Of a DNA stretch of 64,000 nucleotides, positions 13,701 to 27,548 are shown one piece after another. Numbering within the stretch: position 1 is the stretch's first letter; every line of letters begins with the position of its first letter. The DNA is from Chrysomallon squamiferum. Taxonomy: Eukaryota > Mollusca > Gastropoda > Neomphalida > Peltospiridae. The notes under the pieces were generated by a model, which ran no database searches, was not told the DNA's origin, and worked only from the letters and a program-made list of their open reading frames with translations. Location: positions 13,334,379 to 13,398,378 of the forward strand of contig CM022676.1 in assembly GCA_012295275.1 (NCBI GenBank), in the 5' to 3' direction. Made by a program: the position numbers and the translations under genes.

Positions 13701-14770
13701 CAGGTAACCTCAATAGTGGTGATATATGTATGTGATATGATGACCTGGTCAAAGTGTGTCAGGATGTATAGTAGATCTGTTACTAAGATATGTAAAACTG
13801 GTATTCTCTACTTCTGAAGGTCTGTGTTATAAGCTGAACTGTCTGAATAGCCAATGCACAGATAATTGACATAATATTTAAAAAGATAATAATATCGAAA
13901 ATTCAAAATTGTAGCATTTTTTACTTTTCCTGCCATGTAATTTTTGAATAGTTGAAAAATTACATAAATATCACATTCATGTATGAAATCTTTATTGTAA
14001 TTTAATCTAAAGCAAAACAATAAATCAAAATGAAAAACTAAATATTACTTGTTTTCAAGAATGTCAGTACTATGAAAAAAGAAAAACATCCTAAACATGT
14101 GTTTTTTTATCGTGAATAAGTTGGAAATTTGTAATTTTTTTAATCTTCAGTAATAATACTATATTCCACACCTCTTCCTCCCCCTGCTGCCACTTATTGA
14201 TAAGGAGTAACAAATACTTTTTCTTTGGTTTTTATGTTTTAATGAAATAAATAAACATCAACATACATTATTTCCTCGTCAGACAAATTTTTATTCTGCA
14301 GTATAACCAGAATGTTTTGGCACCAGGCTTTAATAAAGAGTGGATGTAACCTGTACATGTCAAAAACATGCTGATTGGAAATAGACTTTTGGTTCCCTAA
14401 TGCTGTTCTTGATAGATAATGCTTTTTTTTTCCTTTTTTTTTAAAGTTTTATTATTGTTATTGTTATTATTGTTGTTATTATTATTATTATTATTATCAT
14501 CACCTTTATTTTTATTTATTTATTATTATTATTATTAATATTATAATTTGTTTTATGTATTCTGTATTATTCTAAAATACTTAATTTAAAATGAGGAAAA
14601 AGAACAGTTATTCATATCTGCCTTAAGTGAATTAAAATTGAATGATATGTATGTATCATTGTATATATTGTATAATATATATATATATATATATAATGTA
14701 TGTAAATATACATGTGTCTGTGTATATACATACACATATTTTTTACTTTTTTATTTATTTTATTTTTTAG
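4054..14770. other. Gene-poor AT-rich DNA with microsatellites
   Basis: No convincing exon was found in this stretch. It holds (TG)n at about 5,620-5,663, (TTA)n at 6,601-6,668, (TG)n at 7,708-7,735, (AAT)n at 8,118-8,161, mixed TTA/TTG at 14,452-14,535 and (TA)n at 14,677-14,693. Short frames at 4,800-5,018 and 5,021-5,245 are in different phases and I do not recognise them. I looked here for a signal-peptide exon of gene A and saw none resembling those of the minus-strand copies. Confidence 0.6.
11860..12380 (+). repeat. Diverged copy of a repeat also at about 60,040-60,600
   Basis: Both copies run in the same direction and share, in order, CTCCACCTT, GTTATTTAGGC, a GTGA.GGTTTTGAG segment, TTTATTTCTGAT, TGCCTTGAAAATAAT, TTCCTTA.TCAGTCT and GGTTCTCAGA-like stretches. 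The second copy sits in the first intron of gene C. Relative to the two genes the orientation is opposite, so this is a dispersed repeat and not part of the gene A / gene C duplication. Confidence 0.65.
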
Positions 14771-15076
14771 GTTTTGTAAACCTTTCTGGTTCTCCCTCTG
14801 CTGTGTTCAGTGAAAGCTACACATTCCAGTGTTCTGTATCAGGCAGCATCACTTTACCTGTTAACTTTGTTAAAAATAAAGCTATTATTTGTACAGCTGT
14901 GTCATCTTGTCAACAAATTGATTCTGTTGCTGGTTACTCTTGTACATGTGCTGGTCAGACTGGAACTTCTACACTCTTCGACCTGACAATAAACAGTGTC
15001 AGACTTGTAGATGAAGATAGCTGGACATGTAACTATGATGGAAGTATTAGCAACAATTTGGATTTACAAGTTTTCA
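14771..15076 (+). CDS. Gene A exon, Ig1
   Basis: The acceptor is TTTTTTAG before 14,771 and the donor is TTTTCA|GTAAGT. The exon has 306 bases and phase 1-1. It begins GFVNLSGSPSAV and carries TFQC and SWTC as the putative B- and F-strand cysteines, plus four more cysteines (IIC, SSC, YSC and CTC), so extra disulfides are likely. The same exon occurs twice in gene C. Homology to C starts at this exon; the intron sequence upstream does not match. Confidence 0.85.
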
Positions 15077-18000
15077 GTAAGTTATTTTTAACTTGATTAA
15101 GTAATTTAAAAAAAAAATGATGTTGTATTTTACTGTAATAATTATTAGTTGTAGTTTATAAACAATAACAATTTTATTCAACAGTTACAGCACAATTACA
15201 AAATGAAAATTTGAATATATTAACTGAAATTTATTAGACAAAAATGTATTAGCAAACACAAATAAAATAATTAGCTTTTTTCTGTTTAAAACTTTTAAAA
15301 CAAACTACACATTTATGATCACACGAATAAAAAATAAAATTAATCATAATGTGTCATTATAATGGAAATACTAAGCAGAACATAATACAGTTAAAGAGAA
15401 TATTTTGTATTCTGATATTTAATCTATGACACTTTTTAAATTTATGTCAGAAAAAGAAACAATTGACATAAACTAAACATTATCTAGCAGGGGGAATCAA
15501 ATAACAAAACTTTTAAAAAGAAGTGGGTTTTTTTGCACTGAAATTTAGTATGTTTTGACAGAACATTTCCTCATGTATTCTTAAATGAAGTAGATTTAAC
15601 TGAGCTTCATAAAAGGCTGCATTCTTTCACAAGTACACATCAGTCTTTAAGTTAAACTCAATGACTTAAGACAAGGTGATAAAATTACTACCAGTTTTAG
15701 GCTGTTCCAAACAAACACATTTTTTTTTTTTTTAAAATCCAGAAAAATTACTGGCTTTTTTTCTGGGGGAGCTGTTTGTTTTTAATAACAAATGACATCA
15801 TTTTACAGTTGCAGCTGACAATAAATACATAAACTCCAGATAGCACAACAATCTTATTTGATAATTTTACTTACGCTTTTATGGCACCACATGCACTCGT
15901 GTTCTAAATAAATTTAAAACAAAAAATAAATACTTTTCTTTTCTTTTTTTAAATACACTTGCTTAAAGAGAATATATTGATTACTTGCACTGAAAACAAT
16001 TGTTAATTTCTCTCAAGAATAATAGTTAATAGTGTTAGGTATTCAAGCAGAGTTTGTCAGTTGCTTTAATAATCTTGACATACTAAACACTTACACAGTT
16101 GTAGATAGTGCAGGACTAATTCACCAGCAAACATCAAGTACATTATAAGCAAATAGATGTTCAGCAATGAATGCAGGAATAAAATAACTCATACTTAGCT
16201 ATTAAGTTTTTTGTTTAACCGATTATAATTCAAATTAATGTTCATGTATTTCCTGGGTTTTCGTGGAGGTAGATTGAAAGCAAACAAACTATATGACTGC
16301 AGTTCTTATTCAACAACCAGTCCGGACAAATTCCAAGCCAGCTGTTGATACACTAAGAAATCTGAGCAGCTCACAGACTGAAAGACTTAGACACGAGCTT
16401 ATCACTTGGACCAGTGAAAACTGACCACTGGTGAAAACCTGTTAGCTGGAAAGATAACGATGAATTTGTCATTTTGGTTCCATCGAACTCCATATACAAT
16501 GGCTTGCCTCATAAACATTTATATATGAATAATATTTTACTTATTCCATCAAAGGAATCTCATTTGATGTCAGTTCTTTCTGTCTCTTATTTAAGATGTC
16601 TTCTTTGGTGATCACATTAAAATCTATTACTGTTTCTAACAGCTTAGTATTAGAAAATGTTCAGTATTTGGTCTGTTAGGAGTCTAGACAGATACCCTTA
16701 CCATTAAATGCAGTCATCACAAACAATTCACCTCATATATTAATGTTTAGACAAAGCTACTTTACTACATTGTTACTTGATGAACCACATGTAACTAATG
16801 AAATAAAGAACTTTGTACATGGAGCAGAACCAAATGGTTTATGACTCAACTTTCATGACATCGTTTCTGTTTTTCTATTTTCTTGATGGAATAGGCTTAA
16901 TGTTGTCTTTACAAACAATTACTCAGAGGTGTGGAACAGCAAGTTTCAAGTTGTTGTTGGACATAAACATGGTGTCAGACCCAAAAAGCAAAGTAACTGA
17001 CTTATTCACTAATATTGTACAAATGATCACATTTCCAGATTTGACAGCACTTCAAACAATAATTACATGTCTTCTGTTGCTGGAATACATCACATGCAAA
17101 GCTCTTGATTGTACTGAAATTCTGCAATCGTCTGCCAGTTTTGCTTCCATGTTGAGTCCATGTTTTAGAGTGGACTGTGAACAAAGAAGTCACTTGTAGA
17201 ATAATTCATTGTTATACAGTCTGGAATTCTTTAGTTTGAGAGGACACAGAATAAATAATTGCCATTCTGTTTGTGTTCAGTACTAGATTTGGACCATGAT
17301 TCTTTAGCACTGACATTCTTATCCTTGTTTTCTACAGAAAAGTCACAGATCAGTGAGGGATAGTAGAACGAACATCTTTACAGGGAGATGTTGCTGTTTT
17401 CTTTGATAGTCATCCACTTTGATCTTTCATTCATTATTTCACTTTTCTGGATAAATACTGAAATAGCAGCATCATTAACAGAAAACGGATGTCCATGGTA
17501 TTCAGATTTCTATGTTTTGATAACTTTCATGATTCTTTGGTATGTTGAATATCAATTAAAATATTTATCTGGATTAACAGAAATGACGCAGTATTTTCGG
17601 GCATTTAATTTTTAATTTATTTGTTTTTTGTTTATTTATTTATTTATTTATTTATTTATGTTTTATAAAAAAATTGTTATTTTTAAAAATATTTTTTGGA
17701 ATTAAAGTCACATTGGACTTTTTAACTTTCAGTGTATATCTCTTAATATTAATTCACAAACCTAACCGTGTTTTCATAAATCTGATTTGCTTGTAAAAGT
17801 GCAGTGGTTTTAATTATTATTCACATTATCCTAGTGCTAGGTCTTGTTGGATGTTGGAACTGGGAATGGTGTATTTGGCCTACCATTGAATTCATATTTG
17901 GCAAAGATCTGTCTCAGATTAAATAGCATTTTTGCAAGTTTTATAAAATAATAATAATTAGAATCAATTCTTTTCTGATAATAATTTACAAAACAATTTA

Positions 18001-18539
18001 ATTTTTAAACTTGTGATATGAATTGAACATCTGCTTTTAACATTCTTATTTAATTATGTACAAATGTATTATAAGTATAAAATTTGTTGTTTCTACTTTA
18101 AGCAAATGCATTAAATAATTAAGAATTTTTGTTGTTGTTATCTAACCGATCTTTACCTATTTCAGCTCCAGTTAATTCTGTGAACACGAACATTTCTGGA
18201 TCAAGGCCAAACTCATTTAACATCACTGAGGGAAACTCTGCTGTTTTTACCTGTGTTGTACAGGGAGCCAAACCAGCACCGACTGTTTCACAGATCTTGT
18301 GGTACGTAGACAGTAACAAGCTCCCTGTCAACATCACTGGATCTCCCACTACTACTGACAGACTGACAACATTAAGTGTGATGTACACAGCCAGCAGAGA
18401 ACATGATGGTCAGAAAGTTTTCTGTGCTGCTGAAAATAACTTGATGATTAACCAAAGTATCCCTGCTGTCAACTCATCTAACAAAATCGGATTACATATA
18501 CTAAGTAATTATCTTTTATTTATTTTATTTTTACAAACT

Positions 18540-18610
<71 letters not shown>

Positions 18611-20435
18611 AGAGTGTTTAATATAGTTGACAACAGATATTTAATAAGACTGACATTAATATAACATTAGAACTGCAAATTCATATCAGTAATTCATATC
18701 TTACAGTTTGGTAAAAATAATTATGAAGATTGTTTAAAATGTCTGGTTCAAACCAATGATTGCAATATTAGATATATCTAATGCGCATCTGTGTGCATGT
18801 ATGTGTAAAATTTCTCTAGGTATTTACTTGTAACATTGCCATAATATCTTTTTTATATCTATTACATAAATCATTCATAAAACTTTATTTTTTATTTTTA
18901 ATCAATAAAGAAAACTAATCTGAAACTACTTTTTATTTTATAGTACTATTTACATATTTTTTTGATAATAAAACTAAATAAAAAATATTAATAGAAATTT
19001 TCACTTCAGCTGTATATGGGAAGTGTGAATGGAATACCATTGTTTTTTTAAAAGCTAACAGTCTACTGAATTCAACTCTTCATTGAAAATTCATAAATTT
19101 CATACTATTTAGTTTTATTATATTAAAAATGAAGCAGATTTTATTACTTATTCATTTTTGTAAATAAATTGTATCTAATTTTGAGAGGTATTTTGTAATG
19201 CATAGAATTAATAATTTCTCTTACATATCAGCTTTACAGCTAAACAAAATTATCATATTACAACAAAGCTTGCACCACAAATAAACATTGTTCATGATCC
19301 AGAAACTAACGTGAAAAGAAGATTGTTCACTCTGCTTAAGATGTACTAAATAATGATCTGTCAAGAGTAGATATCAGTAGATATTTGACTTCATTCTTGT
19401 TCAGAAGTGAAACTGAAATCTTCTAGCTTAATAGGTAGTACTGAGCTGAACTGAAATAACATTTTTCCCATGTTTATCAAACAATCAGTTAATTATTAAA
19501 TAATTAAATTAAATTTAACATATTTTTTATAATTTTGAAATATTCACTTACAGGACCACCAGACTTTCCTTCTACAAGTGGTGAGTGTCCAGATACTTAC
19601 ATAGAGTCAGGACAGAGTGGAACTTGTGTGTGTAACACCACTTTTCTAGGAACACCTGCTGGCACAGTAAGCTGGATAACTCCTGATGGAACTGACACAC
19701 ACACACAAACTCTTGTCTTGAAATCCATTAACAGAAAGTACAACAATCAGAACTACACTTGTCAAGTGAGAAACTATGTGGAGACCAGAAACTTGACATT
19801 TACAACAAAACTAGCATGTATGTTTACAATATCATTGTTAGAATTTGAATATCATTAATTTCTCTGCTTGTAATACTTCTGTGATTCACTCTTATTGTAA
19901 ATTATTATTACTATTATTATTATTGTTATTATTGTTGTTGTTGTTGTTGTTGTTGTTGTTATTATTTTGGATTGTTTGAAATAGTTCTAGTGACATAAAG
20001 TAAATTGTTCTTCAAGAAAATGAACATATATATTTTTGTGTGTGTTTTGTAAGATCACAGAAACAATATATTCTTAAAATGTTTTAAATTTTAGTTGGTC
20101 CTGACAGAACTAATATAACTGGAAACCAAGATAATTTTGATGCTGATGGAATCAGAAAATTGACCTTGACCTGTAAAAGTGCATCATCAAGTCCCAGTGT
20201 GAACTTTACTTGGAGAAATCTCACTAGTGGTCAGATTCTGATTTCAAACGAACCAATCAGAGAACAAGACGCTGGTGATGGAGGAAAGCTGTTTAGTCAG
20301 AATCTGGTTTTGGTTCCACAGTGGTATCAAGATGGAGATGAAATAGAGTGTGAAACACAGAATTCTCAGATATCTCAACAAAATTCTAAAACAAACACTA
20401 CACTGAGTCTGATTTGTGAGTACAATGTAAAATAT

Positions 20436-20501
<66 letters not shown>

Positions 20502-21071
20502 AAATAAACTGATTTTGAATATTTACTCGTTTTGGATAGAATTAGGTTCGGGTGCCATAATATGATTTTTTTACCACAGTTTGGACTCTAACACAACCTA
20601 GATGTATTTAACTCATTCACTGAAATTAAGAGTAAGGATAAGCCATGTGAGGAGATGGGAACATGTAACAGGGTTGATTTTTTTGTCAAAAATAGAGTGA
20701 CAATTAACAAAACAGATAATGACAATTTTGTTTTCAGATCCACCTGTGGATCCTCCAGAAATAAGAGGATACAAGACAGGACAAGTGATTTATGAAGGAG
20801 ACACACTGAACATTCGCTGTGTTGTGTCAGGTGGTAAACCTCTAGTGTCATCAGTAAGTCTGTCTTGTGACACAGATCACATGAACACTTCATCTGAGAG
20901 AGATGAAAACAGTGTTTTTGTAGATTTGTCTTTTACAGTTACAAGAAATCTCAACTCTAAGACTTGTCAGTGCAATGCAGTTCACCAGACTCACAGATAT
21001 AATCTCACAGACACTCAAACACTTACTGTGTACTGTAAGTATATAACAACAACAATAGTAATAATAATAAC

Positions 21072-21102
<31 letters not shown>

Positions 21103-21120
21103 GTAGTAGTAGTAGTAGTA

Positions 21121-21153
<33 letters not shown>

Positions 21154-24100
21154 ATAATAATAAAGATGAAAATAATGACGGAAATGATATTGATGGTGAT
21201 GATAATGATAATAATAATAACAGTAACAATGACGAAAGCAACAGTAAAAACACAGAAAGGAAATTAACAAACATAATGATCAGAACACTAAAATACTTTG
21301 TTTTCTTGTTTTACTTTTTTATTATTCTTAAAGTATTTTTATTTCGTCATTTTAATAAATTCTTTATACTGTTTTATTTAGATCCACCATCAACTCCAGA
21401 CCTGGTTTCAAGTCAGAGTTTTCCGTGGTTAGAAGGTCAGAGTAGAAACCTGACTTGTGCAGTGTCTGACAGAGGAAATCCTCCAGCTGTGACTGTCTGG
21501 TTTAAAAACGGAGTGAAAGATTCCACACACACAAACACCTGCTGGCTGTTCAAACATCTGTCCTACACAGACAACAGACAGACATTTATGTGTCAGGCTA
21601 CAAATAACTTCACACTCCACAAAAACGATCCAAAGTCATCTGAAAATAAAACACTAAATGTTTACTGTGAGTACTGTGTGTTTTAATGAAACAAAATTTT
21701 TGTATAATGAAGTTTTTGTTTCATTTCACATATGCTGAGTACTCTGAAAGGAAATTAGATCTTCAGGACATTTGAACATATAAACGTATTATATAGAGCA
21801 TGGGTTTATTTTATTCGAATTTGGAGAATTTTCTGTTTATTGAAACAAATATGTTCTTTACTATTTACAGTTTATATATTATTTCTTTCTTGATTAACAT
21901 ATTCAATTTTTCATTTCGACACAAATGTTTCTTTAATTATTTTACATATTCATTTTTCTCTTGGATATTCAAATATTTGCTGTTACCATTTTTCTTTAAA
22001 TTTCATTTTTATGTATTATTTAAAATACTGCCAAACTAAGTCGTTTGTCAAATTTGTTTTCTCTTTTCTATTTTCTGTTTTCTATTCCTGAACAAATAAC
22101 TACAAATAAATACGTTCATACTGCTAAAATAATTTGGACATTAGTTCTGAAACTAAAATTGTAAAAGGGAAGTTGAAGGAAAAGTGAACATTAAAAAAAA
22201 TACTCTAGTCTCATGATGTTTATTTAATAACAGTTACAATGACAAAATGATTGTGGAAAAATATGAGGTGAAACCACAGTTTACATACTTTTAATTTTCA
22301 TGTTTATACCATTCTCATTTTTAAAGACTGTCCATGAGTGAGTATTGATAAATCTGGACCAATCATAACGCAGGAAGGACAAAGTCTGGATGTAGTAAAC
22401 TGTTCAGCAGACAGCAATCTTCCAAACACAACACTCAACTGGACATCAACCTCACCTCACTGGACTGGTGGTTTCCCTTTACATATTCCAGTACTTGACA
22501 GAGACCACCATGGTACATACACGTGTACAGCAACAGTGTCATCTTCACTGGCAACACTAACTGGAACATCTCAGATTAAAATTGTAGTTAACTGTGAGTA
22601 TTTATATGTTAAAACACAAATTGTCTGTGTTTTCTGTTAAATTTAATTTCTGTTTACTATTTATTATCAGTGATTTGTTTATAAAATGGAATTGTAAATG
22701 TATATATAAAATATTTATAAGACAGTATCTGATTTTGCTTAGTCTAACCTAGTCAGTGTATTCTGTTACCATTAGGCAGACAGTTAGATTATCAAGTGTG
22801 TGACAGTAATGACTTGTTTAACTTGATGACTTGACTTATTACTGTAAATTTAGTAATTGTTTACAGATGCTCCTGATCTGACTTTTCCTTCTTCAAACAC
22901 AACTGAAAACACGTCACTGAATATCAACTGTTCTGCTGATGGTCGTCCTGACAACATGAACTTCAGACACTTCAAACATTACTGGAATGACGTGTTTATT
23001 CAAGATGTGTCAGGAACAAAGGTAACGGGTAATCAGTACAGATTGAAGTTTAATCCTGTTACGTTTGAAGACAGTGGAATTTACGTCTGTAGTGTGGAAA
23101 ATGGAATCCCAGACAGGAATGGAAGTTTACTACAAAACAAAACCAGCAATGTTTATGTTAAAGGTATCAATCTGTAATTTAATAACAAAACAATGTTTTA
23201 TTTTTTTCTTGCATAACCTATATAATACCTAAGTTAACATCTGTTCAGTATCATGTTGCAAATGTCTATGCAGGTTCATAAATTACTACTCAGTTCTAAA
23301 ATTTATTGTATAATTTAGCTGTACAATATTATTCAATTTTAAATAATCCTAATTGTGAAGAAAATTATTTCACTGTATTTATCTTGTGTATGTATATATA
23401 TATGGATGTACCTTTTTAAAGATATTTGATAAACTCAGTTTTGGAATTTCATTTTCTTTTTACACGGTTATAAGCATTATTTCACCCTTTCCTTAAAACT
23501 GCACTAAAAGTTGATGTAAGGACTCATAACTAAAAAAGCTTAAAGTATATCAGATGCTGGGTGAAGCAGACTACATTTAAAATTTTATTTGTTGTTCCAT
23601 ATTTACAAAAAAAATAAAATAAATAAATATACAAGTTAGTCAATTGACATGCTGCCAGAGATCAAGGGGTCAAACCTGGAGTTTATAAATCAGCACATTT
23701 TATTTATAATCTGTGAATTCACCTCTGGCACTGAGACATTTAATATGTCTTTGTTTTATGCTGTTAATCAGACCAATTTGCATCTTTGGAGTAAATATTA
23801 ATATTTAACAAATCTTTACTGGATTAATATATAATTTGTTATCCATGTTACAAGAAATTTAATAGTACACATGTCAGTACATGTCTGTCTAGATTTTCTT
23901 TGTTCAGCAATAATGAGATACAAGCTCAGATTGCCTTTGGTATTTGTACATATATAATGTTTGATATTTTAATTTTTTTAATTTATTTTTTGGTAGTTGA
24001 ATCTCAGCAGTTTATAATTGGCACAGGAATTAACAGTTTGAAAAATGTATATTTATTAATGGTGTTAAAATAAGTTATATTTAACTAAAAACACACAAAC

Positions 24101-27100
24101 ATTCAGTCAGTGATGACATTGTTAAGTTATGATAAATAATATTTACTTGGAAAATGGTTGGACAAAACTGAGGAAAGGTCCATGTTTATTATTACTCCAC
24201 TACTATAAAGTACTTGCATTTTATGTATGTGCATGTGTTTTAAAAAATCCAACAATTCGGTTTTTTAATGTAAATGTCATTAAATATTTTTCAGATATCA
24301 TGAAAATCAGTTAATTCATTCTCCAAACCACAATAATTAAAATTACTTTTGTCAAAACAATATATATATTACTGTTCATATATTTAAACTGTAGATATAT
24401 CAACAAAATGAAGCTGGATTTTAATTCATTTTTTTCAGGAAGGGTTGAATAAGGATGATGTCAAGAAATGTTTTCCTATGACAATGGGACAGTTATGGAT
24501 GTAATATGATAGCCCCAAAGTGTGTTCCACCTGTGATATATTTATATGCAGATTTAATTGTTATATACTTTGTTTCAGCAGTTTCTTTTAGTTTCACTTA
24601 TAATAATGATAACACTGAATCTTCTCTTAAAATTAAAAAAGTAATTGGAAAGAAGCTGTAGCCAGGTACAATAAATATCCTGCATTTAAATGTAATCTCT
24701 TCTTAATAATACAATAGTTCACATGATTATAATTAATATAATGGATGTTACTTTCAGCTGCACCCAAGATCATTAACAAAACAGACAACATTGTGGCAGC
24801 TGAGATAGGAAATCCTGTTGTATTACACAAATCTGTGTTTTGTAAACCAAGTTACACAAATTTTACATGGAGTAAATTTGATGATCAAACTGATTTTAAC
24901 AACACTCAGGTCACAAGAGAAAACATCACACTACAAATACACAGTAAAACAGTATCAGATTCTGGTTACACGTTTTCTCTCAGTATCAGTAATTTTACTC
25001 AAGATGACATTGGAACGTACAAACTGACTGTCTGTAATGAAGTTGGATGTCCTCAGTTTTCTGTGAACCTAACTGGAGCAGGTCCACCTCTTGCTCCTAA
25101 AGAGTTCCAACAAGAAAGAGAATCAACATCAGACACAGTGTTCTTGTCATGGCTACCTAACTACCCAGGTGGTAATTTCAAACAAAGATTTATTCTGCAG
25201 TACAAACCACAAAGTGACTCTAACTGGATTACTTGGAAAAGTAAATGGTTTGATGACTCAGCACAAAGACATAAAATACTTTACAACATCACAAATGTTC
25301 AGTCTAAACAAGTTTATGACATTTGACTGTCAGCTCAAAGTAACAGACATTCAAATAACACTAGCAACTATGTTACACTAGAAGTTACAACAAAGAGTAA
25401 GCAAACTGTATATCGTAAAAATGTTCAAAAATTATATAAAGTTAAAACGAAATTGATGATTCAATTACCAAATAATTAAACAAAATAATGGAGATTGTTT
25501 CTTTGTTGTTGTTTTGTTTAAAGGTTTCAGTTTTCAGTTAAAGCTATATTTTTGCAAAGTAAAATGTGATATATATGAGAATTGTGGATTATACATTTTT
25601 TTAAAGGAAGTTTAAATTTGTCTTTACAGTTGTTGTTTAAGATATCAAATAATTTCAATTTTAGAAGATCCAGGCGATTCAAATTCTCTGCTTGGTGCAG
25701 CTGTAGGAGGAGCTGTTGGTTCTGTGACTGTCATTGTTGTCATAGTGATACTTGTTATTTTTCTTAGAAGACGTGGACCATTTATTTTCTCAAGTAAAAA
25801 AGGTAATATATTGTTAAGAATACAACTGATAAATCTGAATGTCTGGTCTTGAACATTTCTCCAACATGCTATAAAACCTACCACTATCATTTTTTTCTCA
25901 AGAAATTCAATGTGTTAACATTCAGATGATAGTTATTCAAATAACTTTGTTTTCAAGTAATCTAATATTTAATACAGTTTGTTTTTCTTTCGTTATTTCT
26001 AGATATTTTAGGAGTGTGAAATATTGTTTATTAGTTTCTTAGGAAACAGTAAAAGTATTTTTAATTAAATGATTTGAACAGAATTTCCTATTTTTCATAG
26101 ATTTATAATAATGAAATAACCTATGCAACTGAAACAATAAGCAGCTTCTTCTGTTCTTAAAATGTATAATTTCTTAACTAAAATATTACTTTATTATCTT
26201 TAATTACAGGCAAGGATGCAGAAAATGGACAGTAAGTTAACTTATTAGCTTCTTTTTTCAGATCATCTACCTTTCTGACTTAATCATTACTGCTTTGTGT
26301 AGTTGTTTCATTCTTTTTCTCTCTCTTTTTTTCTCGTCTTTCAACTGCTATTTGTCAGATCTTCTTGTACATTATTTATTCATATTTTTCTTATAACAAG
26401 AACGTCTACACATGTCATGATATGCTTATTACTCCTATATATAAATCAAACAAATATTTTATTTTATTTCATTGTTTAAGCTTGTTTGTAAACAGATAAT
26501 CTTCAGCATATACTTTAAATAACCTTAATTATGTTTTCCTTGTTTAAAAGCAGCAAAATGGAATTACCTTAATTCAGGTAGTATTTATAATTGCTATAGT
26601 TTTTTATTTTATAAAAGTTTAAATTTAATTTGTCAATTTCTCTAGATTTAGATTTTGTTATTTCATTGGTAGAAAATTAAGACTAATTAAAAGAGAACTT
26701 TAACAATTAGCATTTTGTTATAAAAGTGGTTTTATTTATTTGTTTGTTTGTTTTTGTCTTAACAGCCATTTGGATAGGTCTAAAACTCTCAACTGAAAAA
26801 TGTCAGGTTTCTGAAGTTTACATAATTGTAAAATATTTGTCAGTCGCATTATGGTCTGTGTACAATGTGCTCTGACAGTAAAACATTTAAAAATGATCCA
26901 AATGTCCCTGGGCTACTCCCTATTATGCTTGCCAGAATTTTATTCAGTACTAGTTTTCTTTGATAGTAATTTAGATAAATTTCACATAGGTATCCAAAGT
27001 ATAATGTTATCACATTTATTCCTAACACATCTAATTGAGAAGTAAACAGCTACTAGACTATTTACATACAATTACTAATCTTAAAAAAAGACATAATCAT

Positions 27101-27497
27101 TTCAGGGGTCTATTTTTATTAAAAAGTCAAAATAATCTTAAAATGGAATTAATTACTATACTTTTCCTCTTGAATCTGCATGTAATAAAATGAATAGATT
27201 AAAACTGATAAAAGCAGTTTAATTCAATTCCTTGTAATTTAATTATTTAGTAACCATGTTGGTTTCTACATATACAAAAAAGAAAAGAAAAAAGAAATCT
27301 GTTAGTATTATGCTTATTTTTAGTATTTTGCTGTGAATTTTAAAGATTTGTTTCAAAACTTTGCTGTTGATACTGAAATAACAGTCTGGGTTAGCCTTGA
27401 CATTGCGTTTTTAATAAAACTAATTGTCCCTTTCCACCACCCTGTCTTTTATGAGACATATTAAAAAAGTAGCAGAATGATAAACTCTGATCTTCAT

Positions 27498-27548
<51 letters not shown>

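Noticed and set aside
21800-22039. 79-residue hydrophobic frame between Ig6 and Ig7
   Set aside because: It is an AT-rich intron translation dominated by F/Y/I/L; no homologous exon in B or C.
26552-26578. Possible tail exon between AAAG/GCAG and GTAGTA
   Set aside because: From the phase-2 micro-exon either acceptor leads to TAA before the donor; the exon at 27,619 continues cleanly instead.
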